A DNA stretch of 64,000 nt from JABCPE02 sp963530615 (GTDB lineage Bacteria; Bacteroidota; Bacteroidia; Flavobacteriales; Weeksellaceae), in assembly GCA_963530615.1 (NCBI GenBank), contig CAUSDX010000001.1, positions 124,001 through 188,000 on the forward strand, read 5' to 3'. Below, one piece after another: positions 18,002-26,117 of this stretch. The number at the start of each line of letters is the position of its first letter. The first letter of the stretch is position 1. The notes below the pieces were generated by a model. That model did not search any database and was not told the origin of the DNA. It was given only the letters and a program-made list of their open reading frames with translations. The position numbers and the translations under genes are program-made.

Positions 18002-18991
18002 TTAATTACTTTCTATCAAAAAATCAGTATATATAGGATAATGATCAGAAATATTGACTCCTCTATCAACCTTATAATTTAATGCTTTTATCCCTGGTGA
18101 AGCAAAAACATAATCTATCCTCAATGGAAATTTATAATCGTGAAAACTCGTGGCACTGCCTCTCCCCACCTTTGCAAAAACATCATCAAGATTTTTGCCT
18201 AAATGATAATATTCATAAGAATTTGGTACAGCATTAAAATCTCCTGCCAAAATCACAGGATACGGCGAAGAATTGACATACTCCCTTATCTCTTCTATTT
18301 GTGTCTGATGAACTTTAAATACTGGCAATAAACGAGAGAGTAAGGACTTCGCTTTTATCTCATTAATTTCTGTACTCATAGAAGGTTTCACCATATCTTT
18401 TTCTAACTTAAAAGGCTCTAAATACACATTGATAAACCTAAAAATCTCACCTTTAATTCTAATATCCGCAAATATAGCATAACCGTTATCCGACAAAGGA
18501 ATTTTATTTTTTCTCTGTATCGGAAATTTAGAATAAATGCTCACCACTTCACTATGTGCCTGATACCTAAAATTACTCAATTCCATCTTATCACTCATTT
18601 CAAAACCACATTCTTGAAGCATCAAAACATCTACTTCTTGACCATTCAAAAATTCTGTTTTTTCATCTTTTTCCGATGTACCTTTAATGTTAAAACTCAT
18701 TACTTTAAGGTTAGGATTTCCTTTCTCTAATGAAGAATAATTTACCCACCGCCGAATCATTGGCATTAAAAATATCCCTATCAATAAAAAAACTAAACCT
18801 CTTTTTCGAAGAGAAACCAACCAATATATTGTCAATGAAAAATGAAAAAATAATAAAAATGGGAATACCAAAGACAGAAGATTAATTCCTGCAAACCATT
18901 TTGGTGGAAGATACTCATTGAGTCTAGTCCCTAAAAGCAAAAAAACTACCCCAAGATGTACCACTAATAAAACCGTTCTAACAACAAACAT
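18002..18991 (-). CDS. Membrane-anchored endonuclease/exonuclease/phosphatase family protein
   Basis: 329 residues. Three hydrophobic helices at about residues 3-21, 31-58 and 66-84 anchor a C-terminal EEP domain. The domain shows LKVMSFNIKGTSEKDE (N-terminal Asn), DVLMLQECGFEM (QE motif), RFINVYLEPF (usually His; here a variant), VILAGDFNAVPNSYEY (GDFN), DDVFAKVGRGSATSFHDYKFPLRIDYVFAS and the final ISDHYPI (SDHxP). This TM-EEP architecture is common in Bacteroidota; the substrate is unknown. It starts 3 nt after the rhomboid gene, so the two are tightly coupled. Confidence 0.87.
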   Translation of the reverse strand: MFVVRTVLLVVHLGVVFLLLGTRLNEYLPPKWFAGINLLSLVFPFLLFFHFSLTIYWLVSLRKRGLVFLLIGIFLMPMIRRWVNYSSLEKGNPNLKVMSFNIKGTSEKDEKTEFLNGQEVDVLMLQECGFEMSDKMELSNFRYQAHSEVVSIYSKFPIQRKNKIPLSDNGYAIFADIRIKGEIFRFINVYLEPFKLEKDMVKPSMSTEINEIKAKSLLSRLLPVFKVHQTQIEEIREYVNSSPYPVILAGDFNAVPNSYEYYHLGKNLDDVFAKVGRGSATSFHDYKFPLRIDYVFASPGIKALNYKVDRGVNISDHYPIYTDFLIESN

Positions 18992-18994
18992 TTT

Positions 18995-19711
18995 TTAATA
19001 TATACTATTCCTATTTTTATTCCAGTTTTTAACTAAAGTCCAACCCACTAACGCTCCTCCAATATGTGCAAAATGAGCTACATTATCCCATTCAAACTGA
19101 TTGATTCCCAAATATACAGAAACCACCACTACAACTGGAACAAGATATTTAGCCTTAATCGGGAAAGGAATAAACATCATAAACATCTGTGCATTAGGAA
19201 ATAATGTCGCAAAACCTGCAATCACCCCAAAAACTGCTCCAGAAGCCCCTACCATTCTTGTATTAAGATAACTTCTCAAAGTATTTTCAGCTTCCGTTTC
19301 TTGAAATGCTTCCCTCATTCCTTTTGCAGAATTGAGATATACTTCACGAATGTCCGAACCTTCATTTATCAAAACTTGATGCAACTCATAAACTTGATAA
19401 TAGTTCCAAAAATTAAATAAAATAAAAGCTCCAATCCCAGAAATAAAATAGAGAATAATATATTTTTTTTGTCCCAAAGTACTCTCCAAAATATTCCCAA
19501 AATTCCACAATGTAAACATATTAAAAACCAAATGCATTACACTCCCATGCATGAACATATGAGTTATTAATTGCCAAAAATGAAAATGTGGCGAAGTAGG
19601 CAAATATCCTGCAAAATCTTCTTGTAATGATGGTACTAAATACTCTGATAATATAAATATAATCACATTTAGGACAATCAAATTTTTAGTAATGGGTAAA
19701 GTATTATTCAT
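18995..19711 (-). CDS. Rhomboid family intramembrane serine protease
   Basis: 238 residues with six to seven membrane segments. The catalytic serine is in GASGAVFG (S157) and the catalytic histidine in AHFAHIGGALVGW (about H216); HGSVMHLVFNMFTLWNFG carries the conserved histidine/asparagine of the oxyanion region. A 50-residue polar insertion (about 110-150) separates two helices. Rhomboids cleave single-span membrane proteins within the bilayer. It is first of a minus-strand cluster with the EEP and pcm genes. Confidence 0.93.
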   Translation of the reverse strand: MNNTLPITKNLIVLNVIIFILSEYLVPSLQEDFAGYLPTSPHFHFWQLITHMFMHGSVMHLVFNMFTLWNFGNILESTLGQKKYIILYFISGIGAFILFNFWNYYQVYELHQVLINEGSDIREVYLNSAKGMREAFQETEAENTLRSYLNTRMVGASGAVFGVIAGFATLFPNAQMFMMFIPFPIKAKYLVPVVVVVSVYLGINQFEWDNVAHFAHIGGALVGWTLVKNWNKNRNSIY

Positions 19712-19849
19712 CTCTTTTCAAAATATCAAGCAAATGTATAAAAAAGATATTTGAATCAAAAATTATTGCTTTTAACATAAGATTAACACCTAATTTTTAC
19801 AAATTTTTGTACAATTTTATCATTTTTGCAAAATTCAATATTTGATGAT

Positions 19850-21055
19850 ATGAAAATAAAATTTGGTATTAAAATTCTTTCTATTTTTCTAATATTTTCT
19901 TGTTCTAAAACAGAAAAAAAGCAAGCAGATTTGCCTAATTTTGGAAATGTTGATTTGGAAAATATTTTTGATAAAAATAAAAAAGAATTACCAAATAAAA
20001 ACCATATCAAAATGCTACTTCATCAGTATGAAGAAAAATTTTGGGGAGACTCTAACATAAGTGGCGGAATTTTAGTAGCTCATGAAGATGAAATTCTACT
20101 AGAAAAATATCAGGGATTTGGGCGAGAAAACCAACAAATGCCCATCAATAAAAATACAGCTCTACACATTGCCTCTATCAGTAAGCCCATTACCGCTATG
20201 GCTATTCTAAAATTGGTAGAAGATAACAAATTAGACCTAAACAAAAAAATCACTGATATTTTCCCTAAATTCCCTTACGAAAAAGTAAGTGTTTTTCATT
20301 TGCTTTCTCACCGAAGCGGACTTCCAAAATATGAATATTTTTTAGAACAAGCTAAATTTATTCCTCAACAAAATTACATTACCAACCAAGAGATTTTAGA
20401 TTTTATGATAACACATAAACCTGCCTTGGTAAAAGAAACCAACACGGAGTTTATGTATTGCAATACCAACTATGCACTTCTTGCTCTCATTATTGAAAAA
20501 GTTACGAAGAAGCCATTCCCTCAAGCCATTCAAGAAATGATTTTTGAACCCCTCAACATGAAAAATTCTTTTGTTTTTCAAGAAAAAGACATCAATATAG
20601 CATCTCAATCTTTCTATCAAAATGGTAATATTTATCCATTAAATAACCTTGACCTCATATATGGAGACAAAAATATTTACACCACTCCAAGGGATTTATT
20701 TAACTTTTCAAAAGCCTTATTTTCTAAAGATTTCTTATCTCAAGAGCTTATAGATAAAATTTTCACACCATACAGCAATGAAAAGAAAGGTATCAATAAT
20801 TATGGTTTAGGATTCAGAATGAAAATTTTTGACGATGGTAAAAAATTAACATTTCACAACGGCTGGTGGCATGGTTCCAATACGGTTTTTGTACATATGA
20901 GAAACTCTAAAACAACCATCATTGCCATTGGAAATAGATATTCTCGCAAGATTTATTCTGCAATGAGTTTATCAAGCCTCTTTGAGCCATTTCCCTTTGA
21001 GATAGAAAAGACACTCAGCACAAAAAATACCAAATTAGAAAATTTTTCGGAATAA
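19850..21055 (+). CDS. Beta-lactamase-like serine hydrolase, lipoprotein
   Basis: 401 residues from ATG 19850, giving a lipoprotein signal peptide MKIKFGIKILSIFLIFSC; a TTG 24 nt upstream would spoil the signal. The class C beta-lactamase/PBP4 fold (Beta-lactamase PF00144) is shown by S109-I-S-K112 (SxxK), the YCN triad (YxN) in FMYCNTNYALLALI, and a late FHNGWWHGSNTVF block in place of the KTG box. It probably acts in the periplasm as a D-alanyl-D-alanine hydrolase or esterase rather than a resistance enzyme. It is divergent from the rhomboid gene and lies 18 nt before the Ig-like lipoprotein gene. Confidence 0.88.
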   Translation: MKIKFGIKILSIFLIFSCSKTEKKQADLPNFGNVDLENIFDKNKKELPNKNHIKMLLHQYEEKFWGDSNISGGILVAHEDEILLEKYQGFGRENQQMPINKNTALHIASISKPITAMAILKLVEDNKLDLNKKITDIFPKFPYEKVSVFHLLSHRSGLPKYEYFLEQAKFIPQQNYITNQEILDFMITHKPALVKETNTEFMYCNTNYALLALIIEKVTKKPFPQAIQEMIFEPLNMKNSFVFQEKDINIASQSFYQNGNIYPLNNLDLIYGDKNIYTTPRDLFNFSKALFSKDFLSQELIDKIFTPYSNEKKGINNYGLGFRMKIFDDGKKLTFHNGWWHGSNTVFVHMRNSKTTIIAIGNRYSRKIYSAMSLSSLFEPFPFEIEKTLSTKNTKLENFSE

Positions 21056-21061
21056 AAATAT

Positions 21062-21069
21062 TATTTTTG
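21062..21069 (+). promoter_or_regulatory. -7 box 4 nt before the Ig-like lipoprotein start
   Basis: TATTTTTG (TAnnTTTG) ends 4 nt before ATG 21074, the same spacing as at ruvX and lptB, consistent with a leaderless transcript in addition to read-through from the upstream gene. Confidence 0.5.
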
Positions 21070-21073
21070 TTAT

Positions 21074-22675
21074 ATGAAAAAATATATTTACCTCTTCGGT
21101 TTTTTATCTATAATTTTAGGTTCATGTGCAAGAGTAGGAAGTCCTAACGGAGGTAGTAAAGACACCATCCCACCTATATTTTTGGGAGCAAATATAGATA
21201 CCACACGCACCAATGTTTCTACAAAATTGAGAGAACTTCGCTTAGATTTTAATGAATATATTATCCTTAAAGATATTAGTAAAAATCTCATCATTTCACC
21301 ATCTATTAGAAAAATCAAGAAAATTTTGCCATCTACTTTGGCTAATAAATACATTCTCATACAATGGGATGAAGATTTGAAAGAAAATACTACTTATAAT
21401 TTTAATTTTGGTAATTCCATAGCAGATAACAACGAGGGCAACATTTTACCCTACTTCAATTTTGCATTTTCTACAGGCAATAAAATTGATAATCTATACA
21501 TCAGCGGTACTGTCTCCGATGCTCTTCTCCCTCCAAACAAAAAAACAAAACATGGCATCGTAGTAGGATTATACAAGGAAAATGCCGATTTTAGACAAAA
21601 ACCTTACTACATCACTCAAGCCGATGATGATGGATATTTTGAACTCAATTATCTATCCGATGGCATCTATACCGTTATCGCATTTGAAGATGAAAATCAA
21701 AATTCTATATATGATGCTGGAAAGGAAAAAGTTGCTTTTCTAAAAGATAAAATTAATCTAACACAAAATATTTCAGGATTAAAATTAAAACTATATCCTT
21801 CCAAAAAATTACTAAAATATATTGAAACTAAAAACATTTCAGGAGGAATGCTCATGCTCTTTGAGGGAAATCCCCAAAATGTAGAAGTATCCTCTATTAG
21901 TGAAGAACTTAAAAATTATAAAATAAGCCATAACCCCAAATCTGATTCTGTAAAAATATGGATTAGCAAAGAAAATAATCATTTCAAAAAAGAAAGTGCT
22001 ACCCAACTAAAATTAAGTTATACAATTAATGCAAAAAAGGATAGCATCACTACATTTTACAGACCTAATCCAAAAGATGAACTGAATTTATCCAACGACA
22101 GAGGGCATTTACTACCTCCCAAAAAAGACTTTACCATTACTGCAAATATGGATTTGAAACATATCAATCCAAAGGATTGGACTTTGAAAAGCGATAGTAT
22201 TTCTCAAAATTTTAAAGCAAAAATTTCAAAAACCAACTCCAATGAGATTATAATTTCTTCAGATTTCAAAACTGGGAAAAATTACTCTTTTCAAATTCCT
22301 AAAAAAAGTATTTCCAGCGAATATTATGATTTGGAAAAGACTTATATTTTCAATTTTGAAATTGACAAACCCGAAAACTACGGAAGTCTTATTTTAAAGA
22401 TACAAAACCCTCCCGCTTCTTATTTTTGGGTTCAACTTATCAATAATGATGGTAAAGTTCAATACAGCCAATACACTAATCTTTCCGAAATCCACTTTAC
22501 AGAAATTGAGCCAGCTTCTTACTATGCGAGAATTCTATTAGACAACAATAATAATGGCTACTGGGATAAAGCTAATTTCACTGAACAAATTCTTCCAGAA
22601 CAAGCCTTCATATTCCCCAAAGAAATCAATATCAGAAAACTTTGGACAATTATAGAAGATTGGGAACTAAAATAA
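21074..22675 (+). CDS. Ig-like domain lipoprotein (Big_5 type)
   Basis: 533 residues with a lipoprotein signal (LGSC lipobox, cysteine at about 18). After GSPNGGSKDTIPP comes a bacterial Ig-like domain (about 30-130) with LRLDFNEYIILKDISKNLIISP and ITWDE-like strands, the pattern of the Big_5 family. A second beta-rich region follows with GTVSDA...GIVVGLYKEN...YTVIAFEDENQNSIYDAGKE (carboxypeptidase-regulatory/SpaA-like fold with a calcium-loop-like DENQN). A long beta-sandwich tail ends in LLDNNNNGYWDKANF. Proteins of this layout are common in Flavobacteriia and have no assigned role; it is likely anchored to the outer membrane. Confidence 0.85.
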   Translation: MKKYIYLFGFLSIILGSCARVGSPNGGSKDTIPPIFLGANIDTTRTNVSTKLRELRLDFNEYIILKDISKNLIISPSIRKIKKILPSTLANKYILIQWDEDLKENTTYNFNFGNSIADNNEGNILPYFNFAFSTGNKIDNLYISGTVSDALLPPNKKTKHGIVVGLYKENADFRQKPYYITQADDDGYFELNYLSDGIYTVIAFEDENQNSIYDAGKEKVAFLKDKINLTQNISGLKLKLYPSKKLLKYIETKNISGGMLMLFEGNPQNVEVSSISEELKNYKISHNPKSDSVKIWISKENNHFKKESATQLKLSYTINAKKDSITTFYRPNPKDELNLSNDRGHLLPPKKDFTITANMDLKHINPKDWTLKSDSISQNFKAKISKTNSNEIIISSDFKTGKNYSFQIPKKSISSEYYDLEKTYIFNFEIDKPENYGSLILKIQNPPASYFWVQLINNDGKVQYSQYTNLSEIHFTEIEPASYYARILLDNNNNGYWDKANFTEQILPEQAFIFPKEINIRKLWTIIEDWELK

Positions 22676-22700
22676 ATATTCTAATTAACTCGAATAGTTA

Positions 22701-22733
22701 AAAAAAGCAACTTTTTCAAGTTGCTTTTTTTTA
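22701..22733. terminator. Bidirectional terminator between lipoprotein and DHS-like genes
   Basis: Arms AAAAAAGCAACTT (22701-22713) and AAGTTGCTTTTTT (22718-22730), 4-nt loop, T-run. It lies between convergent genes. Confidence 0.88.
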
Positions 22734-23705
22734 ATTTTCTAAAACATAAGAGAATACCAGAGGAGCCACAATAGTCGCATCAGATTCTATAATATACTTC
22801 GGTGTATTAATATCTAATTTACCCCAAGTAATCTTTTCGTTTGGTACTGCCCCTGAATAAGAACCATAAGAAGTCGTAGAGTCCGAAATCTGACAGAAAT
22901 AAGACCAGAACGGGACATCATGCATTTCCAAATCTTGGTAAAGCATCGGCACCACACAAATAGGGAAATCCCCTGCGATTCCTCCTCCAATTTGGAAAAA
23001 CCCTACTCCTTTTCCAGCACTATTATTTCTATACCAATCTGCCAAGAAAGTCATATATTCTATCCCTGACTTCATTGTAGAAGGTTTCAGCTCACCTTTA
23101 ATACAATAACTCGCAAAAATATTCCCCATTGTAGAATCTTCCCAACCTGGCACTACGATAGGCAAATTCTTTTCCGCTGCTGCAAGCATCCAAGAGTTCT
23201 TAGGATCTATTTCATAATACTGCTCTAAAACACCTGACAACAACATTTTATACATATACTCATGTGGAAAATATCTTTCCCCTTTTTGCTCCGCATCCTT
23301 CCAAATTTCATAAATATGCTTCTGCAATCTTCTGAAAGCCTCCTCTTCAGGGATACAAGTATCAGTCACTCTATTTAGCCCTTTTTCTAACAATTCCCAC
23401 TCATCTTGTGGAGTCAAATCACGATAGTGAGGCACTCTTTTATAATGAGAATGAGCCACTAAATTCATCAAATCTTCTTCCAAATTAGCTCCCGTACAAG
23501 AAATAATATCGACTTTATCTTGACGAATCATTTCTGCTAAAATTTTTCCCAATTCTGCTGTAGACATTGCCCCTGCTAAAGTAATCATCATCTTTCCGCC
23601 ATCTTTAAGATGAGCGACATAGCCCTTAGAAGCATCTACCAAAGATGCCGCATTGAAATGCAAATAATATTTTTCAATAAATTCGGTAATCGGTTTATTA
23701 CTCAT
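22731..23705 (-). CDS. Deoxyhypusine synthase-like protein
   Basis: 324 residues homologous to the DHS family (NAD-dependent transfer of the aminobutyl group of spermidine). Visible blocks are MMITLAGAMSTAELGKILAEMIR, DIISCTGANLEEDL, LPIVVPGWEDSTMGNIFASY, GVGFFQIGGGIAGDFPICVVP, QISDSTTSYGSYSGAVPNEKITWGK and the C-terminal ESDATIVAPLVFSYV. The lysine in TWGK (K296) corresponds to the catalytic lysine that forms the enzyme-imine intermediate in human DHS. Bacteria have no eIF5A, so the acceptor must differ. Bacterial homologues are thought to act on free polyamines, for example in homospermidine-type chemistry. A perfect -7 box lies 18 nt upstream. Confidence 0.9.
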   Translation of the reverse strand: MSNKPITEFIEKYYLHFNAASLVDASKGYVAHLKDGGKMMITLAGAMSTAELGKILAEMIRQDKVDIISCTGANLEEDLMNLVAHSHYKRVPHYRDLTPQDEWELLEKGLNRVTDTCIPEEEAFRRLQKHIYEIWKDAEQKGERYFPHEYMYKMLLSGVLEQYYEIDPKNSWMLAAAEKNLPIVVPGWEDSTMGNIFASYCIKGELKPSTMKSGIEYMTFLADWYRNNSAGKGVGFFQIGGGIAGDFPICVVPMLYQDLEMHDVPFWSYFCQISDSTTSYGSYSGAVPNEKITWGKLDINTPKYIIESDATIVAPLVFSYVLEN

Positions 23706-23710
23706 TTTAT

Positions 23711-23731
23711 ACTAATTTTTTAGCAAAGATA
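23711..23731. repeat. Left copy of 21-bp direct repeat bordering the R-M island
   Basis: ACTAATTTTTTAGCAAAGAT plus A; 20 of 21 positions match 25997-26017. It includes the DHS-like gene's -7 box. Confidence 0.55.
23724..23731 (-). promoter_or_regulatory. -7 box of the DHS-like gene
   Basis: Minus-strand TATCTTTG ends 18 nt before the ATG at 23705. Confidence 0.6.
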
Positions 23732-23775
23732 GATATTTGAAAACGAAAAGCAAAATTTTAATTTTACTCATTAAA

Positions 23776-24681
23776 TCATAAATTAATTTCATTAAAAGAT
23801 TTATTCACACTACTTATCATTATTGCCAAAGTTTTATAAATTTTTTCCTCTTTATTTTGAAAATAAACTTTCAATAAATCTAAAGTCTCTCCTGTTGGAA
23901 AAATAATAGGAAATATCTGCTGTATAACATCTTTGTTATTAAATATTTTACGAAAAACAATAGGGGGGGGGGGGTAAATTCTTTATTTCATTAAAAACCA
24001 CATCTGATTTTAAGTCAAAATTAATCTCAGGCATATCAGGAAAAGTGTATTTTTCCAGTTTTCTAAATAATACAGCATTTCTGTCCAAATTTCAAGATTA
24101 AAATCTGAAATCCCTCCTCTTTTACCAAAAATTTCATCTCCATAAAACAGATAATTTTCACAACCATAATCAGTTGCCATTTTCTGCATTTCGGAAAGAT
24201 AATATTTTCGGTTTTTACGAAGAGAATTATCTATAAACCACATTATAGGAATAATTTCATAATTTGGATATTTTTTAGTTAATTCATAATATTTGTTTTC
24301 AAAATTATTAAATTGCCCTACTTTTTTAGTACTATCATGGTCATCTCACACCTTCTGTTCAATCATAAAAATTGTATTTCCCTTAGCAAAAAGCTGATCA
24401 ATATTATACTCTTTTTCCTCTATATTTCTAAACCTTTTTGGCAAGAGATTAAAACCTTCTGCTTCAAAATATTTTTCAAATAAATATTCTAATGCATCTC
24501 CAAAACGGATTTCATGTGATTGTGTAATATTTTGAATCAATTTTGTTTTAGGTTTAGTCGGACGAAATATTCCAACATATCTATCTGGACTTTCTGCAAT
24601 TTTCTGAAGCAAATGACTGTAACTATCTTCAAATAATTTTTTATTAAGAAGATTTTTGAAATATTCGTAATCTAAAATCAT
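23776..24681 (-). pseudogene. HinfI-like type II restriction endonuclease, broken by stop and frameshifts
   Basis: The gene begins with an ATGA overlap on the methyltransferase stop. The first 111 codons end in IFMIEQKV then TGA (24348-24346). Reading through the TGA in the same frame gives DDHDSTKKVGQF and a good continuation as far as LENWK, so the stop most likely replaced an arginine codon. At about 24056 a 5-A tract shifts the frame; one extra A would restore KKYTFPDMPEINFDLK. At 23963-23974 twelve C (coding strand) shift it again: with 12 C the frame reads four Pro, YCFS and stops, while 11 C would read on into IVFRKIFNNKDV to the TGA at 23776-23778. The D...ExK core (ID...MIEQK) is of PD-(D/E)XK type. 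About 301 residues if repaired. Assignment as HinfI-type rests on the partner methyltransferase and is inferred. The enzyme is not produced in this state. Confidence 0.82.
23963..23974. repeat. 12-bp poly-G/poly-C homopolymer tract
   Basis: Twelve consecutive G on the plus strand (C in the coding sense of the endonuclease gene), in an AT-rich genome. The length sets the reading frame of the last 60 codons. Such tracts are hotspots for slipped-strand mispairing and also for sequencing error. Confidence 0.95.
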
Positions 24682-25763
24682 AACTCATTATTTTGATTAG
24701 CCAAATATCTCAACGAATTAATACTTACAAAATTTCCATTATATTCTGTCCAAAAATAATCCCAGCCGTTATTATTAGTTCTTCCTAAAATTTTAGCAGA
24801 CATTTTATGTATAGAGAGTTTCTCTTCATGATCAGAAACATTTCCATCTTCACAGAGCGTAACAAAATATTTTCTATCCTTGCTAAATACTTGTTGTCCA
24901 ACAGTTAAAAATCCTTTTATAATAAGTTCTCTTATAGAAATTCTCGGAGGCTTAATTTCTAAATCCATATTAGAAAACAAATCTAATTCTGGAATTATAT
25001 CGTTGATTCTTTTTTGGGCATGTTTTATATAAAATTCTTCTCGTTCAATACCAATAAAATGCCTCCCTACTTTTTTCGCTATTGCTCCTGTAGTGCCTGT
25101 TCCAAAGAAAGGATCTAAAACCACATCATTTGGCTCTGTTGAAGAAATAATAATATTATAAAGTAATTTTTCTGGTTTTTGGGTAGAATGAATTTTTTGT
25201 CCATTTTCATCTTTTAACCTCTCATTTCCTATACAAATTCCAATATCCCAAACACTTTTCATTTGTTTATCTCCATTTAGGCTTTTCATCGTTTTGTAAT
25301 TGAATTGATATTTTGCTTTTTTAGATTTAGCACACCAAATCAATGTTTCATGAGAATTTTGAAACCGTGTTCCTGCAAAATTAGGTACGGCATTAGGCTT
25401 TGACCATATCACATCGTTTAAAATCCAAAAACCTAAATCCTGCATGATATATCCTAATCGATAAATATTTTGAAACGAACCAATTACCCAAATAGAACCA
25501 TCACTTTTCAAAATCCGTTTGCATTCCGAAAGCCAAAGTTTACAAAATCCATCATAAGCTTCTATGCTATCAAATTTATCCCATTTATCAATTACTCCTC
25601 TAAACATAGAGCCATCTGTCCTTAAAAGATTACCCTCTGTTTGCATATTATACGGTGGATCTGCAAAAATTAAATCTATAGAATTGGTGGGGAGTTCTTT
25701 AAGAATTTCTATACAATCCCCTTGTATGATAGTATCATACGGAAGTTTTGTTTGTTCAGTCAT
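24678..25763 (-). CDS. Adenine-N6 DNA methyltransferase, M.HinfI-like (GANTC predicted)
   Basis: 361 residues, beta-class order: catalytic motif IV DPPYNM (35-40) precedes the SAM motif I FxGxG block (DPFFGTGTTGAIAKK, about 216-230). It agrees closely along its length with what I recall of M.HinfI: IFADPPY-MQTEG-LLRT, GSIWVIGSFQNIYR-GYIMQ, WILNDVIW, HSTQKPE-LLY, GIERE, and the C-terminal EEKLSIHKMSAK-L-RTNNNGWDYF. The last 85 residues form a RAMA domain as in HinfI and CcrM. It should methylate the adenine of GANTC in double-stranded DNA. The sequence appears intact while the partner endonuclease gene is broken, so it acts as a solitary methyltransferase here. The -7 box at 26010-26017 could drive it with a long leader. 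Confidence 0.92.
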   Translation of the reverse strand: MTEQTKLPYDTIIQGDCIEILKELPTNSIDLIFADPPYNMQTEGNLLRTDGSMFRGVIDKWDKFDSIEAYDGFCKLWLSECKRILKSDGSIWVIGSFQNIYRLGYIMQDLGFWILNDVIWSKPNAVPNFAGTRFQNSHETLIWCAKSKKAKYQFNYKTMKSLNGDKQMKSVWDIGICIGNERLKDENGQKIHSTQKPEKLLYNIIISSTEPNDVVLDPFFGTGTTGAIAKKVGRHFIGIEREEFYIKHAQKRINDIIPELDLFSNMDLEIKPPRISIRELIIKGFLTVGQQVFSKDRKYFVTLCEDGNVSDHEEKLSIHKMSAKILGRTNNNGWDYFWTEYNGNFVSINSLRYLANQNNEL

Positions 25764-25943
25764 TTTTGGCGAAATTTCTGTTACTTAAAATTAGTTATAA
25801 AACAAGCGTGAGCTAACTTATCCGTAACAGAGGTATCGCCAAACACCCACACAGAAAAAAATAAGCAAGCCCACGCTAAACGCAGGTTACTTTTAACTTT
25901 TCTGTGCTTTTTCTAAAAAAATTTTGGCGAAATTTCTGTTACT
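25764..25943. repeat. Cluster of direct and inverted repeats upstream of the methyltransferase gene
   Basis: A 22-nt sequence, TTTTGGCGAAATTTCTGTTA plus CT, occurs at 25764-25785 and again at 25922-25943. An inverted degenerate copy GTAACAGAGGTATCGCCAAA lies at about 25828-25847. A separate inverted pair CACAGAAAA / TTTTCTGTG (about 25850-25904) encloses GC-richer sequence with AAGCGTGAGC and GCCCACGCT as near-complements. There is no coding potential. It looks like a structured non-coding element or the remains of a mobile/integration site; I do not recognise the family. Confidence 0.6.
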
Positions 25944-26069
25944 AAGAAAAAAGCTAACGCAAAATGTCTTTTATTTTTATATTATTCTATTATAACACTA
26001 AATTTTTAGCAAAGATAATAATTTATAATCATTAAATTTAATCTAAAATTTAATTTTAATCACTTTCTA
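25944..26069. other. Non-coding AT-rich remainder of the 354-bp gap
   Basis: No open frame of interest on either strand. It holds the right copy of the 21-bp island-bordering repeat and a minus-strand -7 box; otherwise nothing is recognisable before the promoter of the thioredoxin-like gene. Confidence 0.5.
25997..26017. repeat. Right copy of 21-bp direct repeat bordering the R-M island
   Basis: ACTAAATTTTTAGCAAAGAT plus A, one mismatch to 23711-23731. It contains a minus-strand -7 box TATCTTTG (26017-26010) about 245 nt upstream of the methyltransferase start. Confidence 0.55.
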
Positions 26070-26099
26070 TTTGATTTTCAATAAAAATAATTACATTTG
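26070..26099 (+). promoter_or_regulatory. Promoter of the thioredoxin-like gene (-33 TTTG, -7 TACATTTG)
   Basis: TTTG (26070-26073), 18-nt spacer, TACATTTG (26092-26099), close to the full Bacteroidota consensus; 18 nt before the ATG at 26118. Confidence 0.7.
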
Positions 26100-26117
26100 G
26101 TAAAATAAAAGTTTTTT

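Noticed and set aside
9706..18991. The two endonuclease/exonuclease/phosphatase genes as a recent duplication
   Set aside because: They differ in architecture (cytosolic versus membrane-anchored) and share only family motifs.
24010..24243. Separate small gene of 77 codons downstream of the endonuclease fragment
   Set aside because: It is in the same frame as, and continues, the interrupted endonuclease after the TGA; it is a fragment rather than an independent gene.
24346..24348. TGA as a recoded sense codon (tryptophan, glycine or selenocysteine)
   Set aside because: TGA ends intact genes in this window (for example lon and the methyltransferase), no selenocysteine element is evident, and arginine is the likely original residue.
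25764..25943. Possible CRISPR array or integron attC sites
   Set aside because: Only two direct copies 158 bp apart and one degenerate inverted copy; no regular spacers, no cas or integrase gene, and no clear attC core sites.
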